Below, one piece after another: positions 46,675 through 58,662 of a DNA stretch of 64,000 nt. Source of the DNA: Brachypterus glaber (Eukaryota > Arthropoda > Insecta > Coleoptera > Kateretidae); assembly GCA_958510825.1 (NCBI GenBank), contig OY294044.1, forward strand, positions 86,536,895-86,600,894, read 5' to 3'. Under the pieces are notes generated by a model. It did no database searches. It worked only from the letters and a program-made list of their open reading frames with translations, and was not told where the DNA came from. The position numbers and the translations under genes were made by a program. Position 1 is the stretch's first letter. Every line of letters starts with the position of its first letter.

Positions 46675-47300
46675 AAAAATAAAATCCAACCCTCAACCCT
46701 CCCCCCAGCTTAACCCTAATTTGTTTTTTTTAATAGCACTCCTCTATTTTTTCAATTGTTTTGGATAGACCTTTAGATTGCGAATTCAGTGGTATATTAT
46801 ACTTGCTATTTTTGATGTTTGGAAGTGGTAAAAAACATTAAGAAAAAAAACAGGAAAATCGCTGCCTAGATATAGTTGGACGTTTTTTTTAAACGTTTTT
46901 TTTTCCACTTATAGAACTCAAAAATAGCAACATATCACTGTATTTGCAAGCTCACGGTATATGCAAAACATCCCAAAAATTATAGGGGTGGTATTTAAAA
47001 AAATAAAGTTGGGGTAAGTTCTGGGAGGGTGTATAGGGGTGGATTTTATTTTCGGATATTTTTTATAGATATTGTATTACTTAAACTGTTTTTAGAAAAA
47101 ATGAATAATCTCATTTACGTTCTGGGAAAATCGCTGCCAAATATAGTTGAAGTCAGGGGGTTGTTTTTGGATGTTTTTACCACTTCTAAAACTCAAAAAT
47201 AGCAAGAATATTATCTTTGTATTTGCAAGCTCAAGTTCTATGCAAAACAACCAAAAAAATTTAGGGGTGCTTTTTATTTTTGGCTAATTTTTGTAGACAT
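46675..47300. repeat. Inverted and direct repeat cluster
   Basis: AAAATCGCTGCCTAGATATAG and AAAATCGCTGCCAAATATAG, and two CAAAAATAGCAA...TATTTGCAAGCTCA segments, repeat directly with a period of about 270 bp. The outer AAAATCCAACCCTC and GAGGGTG...GGATTTTATTTT segments are inverted. Family unknown. Confidence 0.65.
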
Positions 47301-47455
47301 TAGGTCTGTTCGTTGGTGTTGCACTTTCTTGCACTTTTTAAAGTCGAACAAATTATTTGTCCTGTTTTTAAATAAGGGCACAAATACAGTACTTATTTGG
47401 TTGGACGAAAAGTGCACGTCAGTGCAAGAAAGTGCAACACCAACGAACAGACCTA
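47301..47455. mobile_element. MITE of 155 bp with 33-bp perfect inverted ends
   Basis: TAGGTCTGTTCGTTGGTGTT at the left is matched exactly, inverted, ending CAACGAACAGACCTA at 47455, with CACTTTCTTGCAC / GTGCAAGAAAGTG continuing inward. Perfect ends indicate recent movement. The interior (CAAATACAGTACTTATTTGG) resembles the hairpins near 23650 and 23850. Confidence 0.9.
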
Positions 47456-47752
47456 TTGTTGTCCCAAGGTGGTTTTTGCAGAAGTTGATTATCTCTTTTA
47501 GTTTTCGAGAAAATCTCTTGGTAAATAGAGTTGGGACACCCGGTATATATTTTTAAATGTTTATATATTAGAATATGTAATTTATTTTATTTATTATTAT
47601 TTTTTTTAATTTTACTTATTATGAAGGAATTTTTGTAGGCAGCAGCCCGTGCAGCAGTATTTTGAATTCTGCTATTTATGCGCATTCACCATTTTCCAAA
47701 ACCTAAACACGTAAGTTATAATACTAACTATAATAATAGTAATAGTGATGTC

Positions 47753-48545
47753 CCAGGTAGCAAGGGATGTTATATTACAAGAAATTAACATCACTTTTGG
47801 GTGTATTTTTAAACTAAATCATAACATCACATAATATTGAAAAATAACATATATTTAACATCACATACAACGTAACACGTGAGACGTGCACGTTGTCATG
47901 ACAACCATCTTATTTAATAACAAATATTTAGCAGCGCTGTGAATATATCGCATGTCACATATTAACGTGGCTTTCACGTGAATGTCATGTTATTTTGCTT
48001 CTCACCGACGTTCGAAGAAAAAAAATCAATATAAGACGATGTTGATAGAGTAAATTATTATAAGGAAATTGTATACACATTATACGATTTCCAATAAATA
48101 GGGGGCTCTGCCGGGCTTCTCAAACCCACGGACACGGATTAAAGGAATATATTTTCCGATTAATCTGCAATTTCGTATTTATAATCTATCTGTTTCAATC
48201 TGTGATTGTTTCAATTACTGATTGATTTTAAATCTGATTTTTTTTATAGGGTTATAGCGTTTTTAATGGTTTTATTAAGAAAAAGCTAATATCCTAGGAT
48301 ATTATTTAAATATTAAAGTTCCAGTAACGGCATCAATAAGATATTAGATATAACAGCGCAGAAATGTGGATTTATGATGTCACAAACACGTTATTTTCGG
48401 GATATCATTGTGTGATGTTATTAGGGGCGGACTTAGGACATCCCCACCATGCTACATTCTTGTTAAATGAGACTACAATCTTAACATCACATGTCACATA
48501 TTAACGTGGCTTTCACGTGAATGTCATGTTATTTTGCTACCTGGG
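47753..48545. mobile_element. Inverted-end element of about 790 bp (CCCAGGTAGCAA ends)
   Basis: CCCAGGTAGCAA at 47753 and the inverse TTGCTACCTGGGG ending at 48545. A 60-bp segment (GCATGTCACATATTAACGTG, then GCTTTCACGTGAATGTCATG) occurs twice inside in direct orientation (about 47950 and 48490). No transposase frame. Family not recognised. Confidence 0.75.
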
Positions 48546-49176
48546 GTAACATCATGGTGTTTAGTCAACTTTTCCTTTATATTGTTTCATTACAATAACT
48601 ATTGTAACCAACCACGTATCCAAATGGTCTCGGGTCATCCTCAATATAAAATTATTATTAAAGGTTTTTTTAGTTATAATTTATCACTTATAAATAAATA
48701 CAAGGCTTTCCCAAAATTTTGAAAATTTTCAAAATGGGAAAGCAAAATAGCAGACAGACAGGCCGACCGACAGACAAGGCTGACCGACAGACAGATTTTT
48801 TTCTCGGACATTACTTCTTTATATGTAAAACGTTGAGAAACGTAATAAAGCGCATTACTTTTCGTAGGAAACCCAAAATGAACCGTGTTTTGCAATAGCA
48901 CATTAACCCACATTGTGAAACGAGAGTAGGTTTTTGATAAATTTACTAATTATCTCTTAAACTATTTAAATTAATTACAAATTTTAAGATACATGAACCA
49001 TAGAAGCAAATACCCAATTTTAGGTGTTATAATAGTTATTATTTATTAAATTAAAATTAAATTGATTCAATATATATATAACCAATTGGTGAAAAATCTC
49101 TCAAAACTCAAAAAAGTCCAAACTTAAATAGTATTTTAAAATTTTAAAAGTAAAACTAAGATATAAAATCACTCAC

Positions 49177-50133
49177 CTCTAATCTCTCAGTGGCCTTCCT
49201 TAATCGCTCGTAGTCCACAGTCCCTTGTACAGTCAGAAGTTCCATCATGAAATCAGCTTCTTGTACACTCTGTTGAACTAATTCCAGTTGTCTCTCAAAA
49301 CGTTGCCATAAGGTCAATCTGCTTCTCAACAGGGCCAAAAGTTGTCCACAGCGTTTTTCCAGTGCGTTGTGATCCTCTTGAAGCTGGGAAATTTCCCTTT
49401 CTACCTGAACTGGTGACACTGTAACTTTTAATCTCATTGGTAAAGTGTGGAGCATTTGTCTGAGACCCATTAGATCCTGCCAGAGAGTTACCAACTCCTC
49501 GCCAACTTCGATGCATTCGTTTACTGCTTTTTCAACTGCGTCACTGCCGAGCTTTTCCGCGCTTTCGCACTGATCTAAAATTTTGGAAAAATCTTGATGT
49601 TTTCGGCTCGCGCGTAAAATACCTTTTTTTATAGCTTGTAAACGTTCTTTTAAAAGACTTCCACCTTCAAATTCTTCGGAAATAATAATTTCCAGTCGTT
49701 TTGACAAAGCTATAAGATTGCCAACTTTTTCAGATTGATCAGCTGATAATAGACCTAATCTTCCTAGTTCGTTTTGTATGGTTTCTAATCTGGTAGACAT
49801 GATTTGTAACCTTTCGATATATAGGCATAGTTCTTCTTCAGTTTTAATTATTCCCTGAAGATTGTCCACGTCTGTTTTAAGTTCCATCAGTTCTTGTTCT
49901 AGCAAAGAAAGTTTTTCATTGAATGGTTTATCAGAAGCAGAAATGGTTTCTGTAATAGAAGACTGCATATCATTAATTTTATCTGATACGTTTTTCCATT
50001 GATTCTGAAGATCAGAATGAAACCTAAGTTGCACCATTTCATCAGAAATTGGAATTATTTGTAAAGATTTTTGTAGAGCATTTGTAGCGTTTTGTCGAGC
50101 TGTGTTGTTTACTTCATGTTGTGCCTTTACTTC
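49177..50133 (-). CDS. Msp300: Msp300/nesprin-like exon, about three spectrin repeats (319 codons)
   Basis: Exon of 957 bp that follows a 59-bp intron. The acceptor is TTGCAG|GAA at 50133 (protein begins EVKAQHEVNN) and the donor is TTA GAG|GTGAGT at 49177. Both edges are phase 0. The 319 residues are almost entirely helical with heptad leucines. Recurrent Trp positions fit spectrin repeats (for example the WKNVSDKIND, LVTLWQDLMGLRQ and LTLWQRFERQLELVQQ segments), about three repeats of roughly 105 residues. It sits directly after the spectrin repeats that end the 8-kb exon and continues the rod. Downstream lies a 16.5-kb intron. Confidence 0.88.
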
Positions 50134-50192
50134 CTGCAATAAAAAAAATAAGTTAGTTATATAATTCAAATAAATAAACTTTGATAACTTAC
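50134..50192 (-). other. Short intron (59 bp), phase 0
   Basis: GTAAGTTATC...TTGCAG between the 8-kb exon and the next one, a minimal insect intron. The frame is closed through it (in-frame TAA), so it must be spliced. Confidence 0.9.
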
Positions 50193-53100
50193 CCAAAATT
50201 GTCTCATATGGCCTCTAGGTCCGAAAGGTACCTCAATTTTCTTCAACTGAATTTGGGCATCCTTTATCCAATATTCTACTTTATCAGTGAGCAAGTTATA
50301 CATTGTCCAAGTTTCTCTAAACGCTATTAAGCGTTCCAAATTATTCTGGACATCTTCTCCTAACTTCATAATGATCTCCAAAGAATCTGTGTAGGCATCT
50401 TCAAGACCTGCACACACTACCAGTTCTTGTAATCTTTGGGCACCTCCATTAAGGTGTGCTAATTTTGTGTGATGGTTGTCAATATCTACAGCTAAAGATT
50501 GATAAAGATCAATGTATCTGTCATAATCTGAAGAAGTGACGTTGGTAAGATCAGGCACTCGTTGTTGAGCAACTTGCAACCAGCGCATTTCTTCTCTGGT
50601 GCATTGTTCTAAAACGGTCCATCTGGATGCAGCCAATGACATTTGCTGGAATCGCCCTGTTGATTTGTCCAGTATTACTTTTGCTCGATCATATAGATTT
50701 CTGTGCAGTTCAGAATGATCCTCTCTTGTTTCAGAGTCCAGGTTTTCTTCTAAAGACTCTAAAATTGCTCTGCAATGACTCAAATTGACGAAGAATTTGC
50801 GATGGTTTTGCATCTCATCTTCTAAATGTTCTAGACTACGCACAGATATTGGACTTTCGACTAATTCTTCTGCGTACTCAATAATTTGGCCAAAATCTTT
50901 CAAGGTTTGTTCATATTCATCAGCCAAAGATAAGAATTGCAATGCCTTTTCTCTATCGATAATAATTTGTTGTTCTAAGTGCTTTATCATTTCATGGATA
51001 GCATAAACTTCCTTAGGGATTTCCCTGGATGGGAAATCTCTCATCAAACCTTTAGCTGTTGCAATTAGATTAACTGCTTTTAACATGTGAGATCTGTTGC
51101 TTGTTTCTAACTTATCCAGTTCATTTAACCGTGTTTGCGGAGATGCATCAGATTCTTTAAGATCACTAAGTTGTCTTCCAAGCTGTCGGACTATTTTATC
51201 AGCATTTTCGACTCCATTAATAAACTCTTCCCAACGTTTAAGGTCTCCGCTAGCTAGTTGTTTATTTTCGTCAGTAACTTCCTCGATAACCTTAACTTGT
51301 TGCTGTAGAGAAGTAATATAACTCTTCATTCTATCCATGTCTTCTTCATTGTAGATGTTATTAGCACTTTGCATGACGTTTTGAAGTTGTTCAACTTTGC
51401 CTTCTATATTTGCAATTTCTTCTTTCAAGTTATTAAACTCTTGTACGCGTTCCTTTGAAGGACCATCTGCAGTTTGTTGTCTATTTACGTAGATTCTATA
51501 TTCTATGGTCTCTAACCAAGTAGTTATGGTTTCTACAGTTGTTATTATAGTTTGTTGGATAATAACAACATCTTTGTGTTCTACTGCTTGTTGCAAGGTC
51601 TGTAAGTTAGAAACAACGTGGTTGTTTCGTTGTTCAATAGTTTCGTCTGTAACTATTTCATTTAAAGTTGCTAAGTATAAAACATCGCTTAAATGGGTAG
51701 CTTTTCTAGCGTTTTGGAGATTTTTAAAACGTTCCAACGCTGCAGCTTGGCTCCAACGTATATCAACATCTTGTAGAATGTTAGTACTTGGTTGTTTTTT
51801 ACTTTCAATTATAGCTAATGAAGATTGTGCTAGAGTAGGCTTCCAGGTAATAATAGGGAAATTTGGTGGGGATAGAGGACCTGAATCTGATGCGGGGGTT
51901 AAAGGAGTATCAGCTACTTGGATAGGAGTATCAATTTCTTCAATTGTTACGGAAGATACATGTTTACCTTTGCCTTTCGATTTAGTTGGTTGTTTTTGTT
52001 GTTGTTTGGGTTCAGTCACAATGTAACCAAATGAATCAGGAGCGGAATCGGATGATTCAGAATTAGGTGGAAATACTGTTTCTGTTCTTACCGCATACTC
52101 TTCTGGTAGTTCGGTTGGTTTAACTGTTGTTGTAATTTGAATGCCTGGTTGTGTTTCATGTTGTAGAAAATCTTGAGCAGCACCTATTTTGGTTGGTTTA
52201 TTATTTTTCAATGGTTCACCAAATATAACTTCTTCCGTTGTAACAGTTTCTGATATTTTTGGTTTTTGATCGCTAGATTTCTGAACTTCGCTTTCAACTA
52301 GTTTTTCTTCCTGTTTAGGTTTCTTGCTAGCTTCAATTGATTCAGATGTGTGAACCGACACTGTGACTCCAGCTATAGCTTCAGGAGCAGTAGTTTTCTT
52401 TTTCTCCGTCAATTCGGCTTCAGTCAACATAGAATCAACCTTAAATATTGTTGGCGTTGTCGGTTCAGATTCATAAGAAGTTGATAAAACATCTTTAGTT
52501 ATTAATTCGATATCTTCTGGACCAATTTCCGTCTTTTGTGGAATTAGTATCGATACATTTACAGTTTTTTCTTCCTTCTTGGGTTTCTTCTTCTTTTTCT
52601 TTTCTGATATTTTCTTTACTTTATCTTCATCTAAATCAGTGTATACTTTGGAAAATACCTCGGCTTCATCGCCATCTCCAGGTCTTGCCGGTGAAGAAGT
52701 CCTTGAACCTCTTTTAGCTACATCAGCATATAAATCTTTAGGATCCAAGTGACCATCTTCCTGTCGTTTAAACTCAGAAAATAGATCTTTTTCTACACCT
52801 GCTTTTGAGTTTCCATCAGGTTTGTCTTTAGGTTTCCTACTACGTTTTTTCTTCATCTTATCACCCCTTTCTCCATCCATAAATGTTGCTAAACCGCTAT
52901 GTTTATCTATTGGTTTACCGTCTACATTTATTTCAATGTCGTATTCATCAGAAGAATTATCAGATGATACTGAAGGATCCGATTTTATGTAGGTATGCTT
53001 TTCAGAAATTATTTTAGGTGTTAAATCAGTAGACTCACTGGTATCTGATGGATATGCCACTGTCGCTTGCACTAGTACTTCATACTCGGATGTAGATGGC

Positions 53101-56100
53101 GTTAAAGTAGACTCACTAATGCTTACATCCGTTTCTGCCATTTGTATTGGGGACGTTTGCGTTAAGTTCTCAGTTAACTCTTTTTGCGGAGTTGTAGGAG
53201 TTTCAGCAGTTGTAACAGGTTCATCGTGCTCCATTGGTGGTGCTGAGGGCTCAGGTGATGTTTGGACTACGTGCTCTTCAACTATAGGTTTAGCTTGTGT
53301 AGAAATGTCTGTGGTCTCAATTTTTTCAGGAGATTTAGTTTGAGCACTCTCTTCCTGTCTGGTAACTTCAATAGTTTGCATAGCTGATTCACTTCTTGGT
53401 ATCTCAGGTGAGATTGTTTGAGCGTAACCTTCAACAACTTCTGTTTTTACGGGTGATGTGGTTTGCATTGAAGTTTCAGTTGTTTCTATAACAACCTTTT
53501 TAGGTGACTCTTCGACAGGTTCAGGACTTGTTTGCGTAAGTATTTCGGTCGTTTTTATATCGATTTGTGTTGTTGTATCCTGCAGTTCTGGCTTTATTAT
53601 TTCTTCTTTTGGTTCTTCAATTGTTTGAATCGATAATTCTGCAGTTTCTTTTGGAATTTCCGGTGAAGTTTGAACTGAAGCTTGCTCTTTAGGCACTTCT
53701 GTGACACTTCTTTCACTTTCCCATAAAGCTTCTGTCATGTTAACTTCTGGTGAAGTTTGTGAAATGTTTTCCTGAGTTATAATAGCCTCAAGTACCGGTA
53801 CAGTTGTAACAATTTTAGACATCAAATCTTTAGGTGATTCACTTTCTGGTCTGCTTGGAATTTTTTCTTCTATAATTTTTACCGTACCTCCTTCTGATTG
53901 TGTAGACATAGTATGGTAAGATTCATTTGGTGATATGATTTCTTCATCTTGTGCTTCAAGAATCGGTTCAGGTATAGGCTCAGATTCGATTTCTACTTCA
54001 CTTTCAGATTGTTTACGTTTGCCCTTGGTCTTGCGTTTTTTCGCTTTCTTTTGATCTTCCTGTTTTTCAGTTGCTGTGGGTTCATCGTCGGTAAAAGCGA
54101 TCGATTCACCATATGCTGAAGTTGCCGAGGGTGAATTGGGTATATTAGACTCGTCTGTTTCTTTAACTTTAATCTTTTGTTTGCGCTTTTTCTTACGACG
54201 TTTCTTTTTATCTTGATCGTCGTCGTCTGCAAGACTTTCATCAACAGTTGTTTTATCAGCTTCATATCCAGTATCTTTGCCTCCTTTTCCAGAATCTTCT
54301 TCAGACTCTGTTACTGGTTCAAATACTTCGAGTGTGGGTTTTGGGGATTCTTCGGAAACTTTCGAATCTTCAGGTATAGAAATATCGATTGATTCGGCCA
54401 ACGATGATGGTATTGTATCTTCTTCTGTTTCGATTGGTGTTGGAGTTTTATGTTTTTTTTTCTTTTTACTTCGACTTCCTCCATGGTCTATGTCACTTGG
54501 GCTAGTTGGCGTTGTATAATCTCCAACGTGCTTGGAAATAATTTCTTCAACTGTTTCTTGTGTTGTTGGTAATTGTACATTGATATCTTTTTGCAAAACT
54601 TCTGCAGGCATGGTCTTGTCATGGTCCTCTTCAATTTTCATTGCTACAGATACTTTTGGAGTTTTAACATTTCGGTCAGCTTGTTTTTCTTCTAATGATA
54701 AGGATATTTCAACTGCTTGAGATGGATCTTTTTGTTTAACTAACGGTTCTTCTTTAATTTCGATAGGCTTCAACTCTCTTAGATCTTTAGATGCAATTTT
54801 CTTTGTTTCTTCTAAAGATAAGTCAATTTCTATCCCTAGAGTAGGTTCAATTGATTTGGAAGTAACCTTTTCGGTTTCTTCTATAACTAAACTTTCAACT
54901 GGCGATAATTTCTTCATAACAGCTTCTTCTGCGGCTAGTATTATTTCGTCTATTGTATGTTCTATCTTTTCTTCTTCTTCAGGTTCTATTGGACTGTGAG
55001 CTCTGGGTGTGCCTGGAGACAGTTTTTTGCTTTTCGACGTTGAGAATTTACGTTTTTTCTTGCCTTTTGGAGAATCAGCAGGTGTTTCAGGTTGGCTTGC
55101 TTGTTCACTGGCGATAAAATCTTGAGTTATAGAGCTCACTATACCAGAAGATTCTATAACCTTTTCTGGTGTTAGTAGTTGTTCAAGTAAAGCTTCTTCT
55201 TCTTGAGATTTTTTCGGTGATTTAGTTTTGTCTACTAAAGAAATTGATTTTGGTGATTCAATAATTTCTTCTATTTGTTTTATTTGACTTGGTGAACTTT
55301 TCTGCTCTAGTGGTAGAGCACTGGGTGTAACTTTTTCCTCAATAACATCAGTTTCAATTTGAGATAAAAGTGATGCTGGTAATGAATCAGAACTACTTAT
55401 ATCGTTGGTCTTTGATTTTTTATCTTTCTTATTTCGTTTTGAAGGTAGGGGAGGTTCACCATAATTAATAATTTTCTTGACGCAAACCTCTTCTACTATT
55501 TCAGCTACATTTTCTGCTACTGGTTCTCTGGATATCTTCCCTAAAGCCTTAACGTTCGTTGGTTTCTCTAAATCTTCAATAACTTCTTTAACGGTTTCAG
55601 AAATTGGTAATTTTTTTTCTGGTGACATAATTTCTTTTTCCATCGCTAATAGATTAACTGTGGCTTCTATTGATTTTAGGATAGGTGATTCGTGATCTAC
55701 AATATTAATAATTTCTTCTAATTTAGGTGATAGAATTGAGGTTGAAATTACAGGCTTCTCGTCAGCTATTGTTGTTACAGTAGTAGTAGATTTTGTAACA
55801 TTACTTTCTGGTGATACAATAATTTTTTCTACAGGAGACTTATCATCAGTAATTGCTTTTTCTACTGGTGATTTTATTTCCTTTGTAATTTTATCTATTG
55901 GTGACTTAACTTCAGTAATAGCTTGTTCTACAGATGATTTCATTTCCGAAATTATTTGTTGCGCTGGTGATTGTACTTCTGTAACCGTTTTTACTACGGG
56001 TGATTCGATTAAGGTTGTAGTTACGGTAGTGATTGATTCATCTTGTGCTGGACTTAATTTAGTTTCTAGTATTTCAGTAAGATGGCCCTGTGTTTCCACT

Positions 56101-58193
56101 GCAGTAACAAAAATATTTTGATCAGTCAAAGAACTAAAACAAGACTCGTCATCAGGAGTCTTTTTACCTTTCTTTTTCTTTCGCTCTTTTTTACTTTGTG
56201 ATTTAGCGTCAACACTAGGTGCTTTATCAATTTTACTACTATCAACTTCACTATGAGCAAGCCTTTCATTCGTAAGGAAATCATCAACACTAATATTTGT
56301 TTGAGTGATTTGTGCTATTTCAGGCTGAGGTGCATTAGATTGATCTACGACATACCTCTCATCTGGTTGCACGGTTTCTGGGCTCTGTTTAACTACTTTT
56401 TCTGATACGAGAATGTTTTCTTTTACTTCTTTATCTAACGGTGTTATGACTACACTGCTGTCAGGTGCCTCTCTGACAACTGTTACGTTATCAGGCAATG
56501 TATCTATGGGTTTACCATCGGCATCTAATACAACGCTGGTAACTTTTCTAGTCACAGTAACTCCTGGTTCTTCAACTAAGGGTTCTCCCATTTGTTCTTC
56601 TGACACAACCTTTCCATCTTCAGTTCTGGTCACGTTAATACTAACTCTGGGTATTCCTTCTTCTGTAATTTCTATTTCTTCTGGTTCTTCAACTACTTCT
56701 TCGGTTATATGTTCTTTACCATCAATAATAACAATTCTACGTATAATTTTCCTTGTTTTTCTGATAATTCTTCTTCTAACTTGTTGTACAACAGCTTTAA
56801 CGCTTGAACTGGAAGTATGTATTTCATTTCCTTCAACTGTGACTTGATTGGTATCAATTGGTAGTAATTTCTGGTTGTCAAACAAAGTAATATCTCCTTC
56901 ATGAAGTTTTACACCATCGATATCAACTTCATTAGGTTTCATAGCCTCACCAATCACGGTGTAATGAGATTCAGGTTCTGATTGGAACTCGTGAACTTTA
57001 ACTTCACCTCCTGGTGCTCCTGATACCACTTTACCTCCATATTGTTGGCTTGTTAGAGTAGCTTTACGGCCACTTCCACTAGCCACAGTTGTACTGCTTT
57101 GTTGTCCTTTCAGTGTAACTTGTGAGAATGAATGAGTTACAGGAATATCACCTTCAGATAAGGTACTCAGTGTAGTAAATTGTTGTTGTTGCAAAGATTC
57201 CTGGTGTCTTACGACAGTTCTGTGCAATTTCTTGACGATTATTCGTTTTGTTCCATCTGCATCAACTATAACTTCTGTTGTTGTTTCATCAGGTTCAACA
57301 AATACGGTTTCAAATGGTTGATTATAAGATGCATTAACAATCTGCAACTCTGTGGTATTATCGTCAGACTGAGGCTGTTTTCTGTAGTTGGCTTCGATCT
57401 TGATGTCATCATCAGGTTCTTCTATGATTGGTTGTGGGTCCGCCATTGGTTTGGTTGCTATTTGAATGGTTTCTTGACCTCCTAATGTTGTTTTAGATAT
57501 GGTTATTGTTTCTTTATGTTGTGGTAATGGAACATCAAATTCAGCGGAGTCTTGTGACAGTTGTGCTTGAATTTGTGCATCCACTGGGACGTTATACGTT
57601 ACACTAAAATCTTTAGTTTGTGTTTCTTCAACAACAGGAGATGACAGACTCCTACCGGTTTGTGTTTCAATGTTGGCACAAGGTTGTGTGCCCTTTTCAG
57701 CGGTAATAAATTCTCCTGTCACCTTTTTATATTCAGTATGAATAGGTATTTCTTCAATTGGCATAGAGCTAGAATCTAAAGTATTCTCAATAGACAAATC
57801 TGGTGTTATTTGTCGTTTATTTTGTGTAAGTTCAATTAACTGTACACGTAACCTTTCAATCCTAGTACTAATAATAATTTTTTGTTCCGTGAACACTTGG
57901 GTCAATATACTCAGTTGCTCTATTAAAGTTTCAACTAAAACTTTAAGTTCTGGATACTTTTTAAACTCCTCGCAAACTTGAGATAGTTCTTTTAATCTTT
58001 TTTCTTTTTCTTCTAACTCCTTGCCTAGTTTTTCCGATTCGGAGATTGATTTTTCTAGTTCGAGAGCGTCGGTAGGCTGGACGAATTTTTCGATAGTCTT
58101 TCGGGTACTCTGAAGCCAAATTTCAATTTCAGTCAAAAGGGTTTGGTATTGTATAACCTCCTCTTGTCTTTTAATTAATAATTGTTGTGAGTT
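50193..58193 (-). CDS. Msp300: Giant 8,001-bp exon of Msp300/nesprin-like gene: disordered linker plus spectrin repeats
   Basis: A single open exon of 2,667 codons. It starts after a TTTTAG acceptor with AAC at 58193 (residues NSQQLLIKRQEEV) and ends CAA TTT TGG|GTAAGT at 50193; both edges are phase 0. Residues about 1-130 are coiled coil. Residues about 132-2115 are low-complexity and apparently disordered. They contain two ETQT motifs (near residues 179 and 192), an Arg/Ile-rich stretch (about 472-493), six 11-residue SP repeats (about 728-795), at least nine Lys-rich patches spaced through the region, and an array of xQT motifs (about 1477-1685). Residues about 2135-2667 return to spectrin-type helices with Trp and Leu heptads. 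In nesprins, spectrin repeats form the rod that links the nuclear envelope to the cytoskeleton. Start codons inside this stretch should be ignored, because it is an internal exon. The call as Msp300 is from the spectrin-repeat style and size. Other giant spectrin-repeat proteins (short stop, dystrophin) are less likely, because they lack such a large disordered insert in my knowledge. Confidence 0.85.
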
Positions 58194-58662
58194 CTAAAAC
58201 AAACAAAAAATACATTGTAAACATTTAATTCACCTTACTTTTAAATTTAAATATTGAGAATAACTTACATAACTGATTTAAATATAGATAATGTTTGCAA
58301 CTAATAAATTAAATGAAGTATGTACGACTTGAGTTCCTAGACAAATATAAATGACTTATAGTTTATAAATAGGCTAATAAACACAAGTTAAATAATTTTC
58401 ATACATGTAGGGCGTCAGGTGATGTGTCTCAACATATTCAATTATTTTTGAGTAAAAATAAACAGACTAGTCTACAATGTTTATTTTCTCATATTAGTCA
58501 TAATATTTATTTAAAATAAACTTGTTTAATGAAACAGCTTTAGGTAAGGAAATTAAGATTGTAAAATATCCATATTTGAGAATAACAAATGTGTTATGTT
58601 TGATATTGAACATTAAAGGTTAAGAATTGTTTATTTTACATATTATTATAGTAATTGCTTAC
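58194..58662 (-). other. Intron (469 bp), phase 0
   Basis: GTAAGC at 58662 to TTTTAG at 58194. AT-rich, no repeats or frames of note. Confidence 0.88.

Larger units (their letters stand above)
32680..49176 (-). other. Intron of 16,497 bp, phase 0, with repeat families and a candidate internal promoter
   Basis: Intron from GTGAGT at 49176 to TTTTAG at 32680. Assigned contents are listed separately. Stretches in which I see nothing beyond AT-rich sequence: 32700-33350, 34140-35220, 35620-36080, 36800-37140, 37350-37830, 38130-38470, 39150-39690, 39790-40110, 41070-41690, 42720-43160, 43840-44470, 45020-45930 and 48550-49150. Poly-A/T runs dominate 45040-45330. Confidence 0.8.

Noticed and set aside
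51505..52026. 173-codon plus-strand frame (and others at 53119, 54177, 55477, 56413, 57180)
   Set aside because: These run antisense through the 8-kb exon. Their Cys/Ser/Val-rich composition is the mirror of the Glu/Lys/Thr codons on the coding strand.
53993..54265. Minus-strand 90-codon Lys-rich frame
   Set aside because: An out-of-frame reading of the Lys patches in the giant exon.
58136..58138. Start codon for the giant reading frame at 58136
   Set aside because: It is TTG, and the frame continues upstream to a clear acceptor at 58193, so this is an internal exon, not a protein start.
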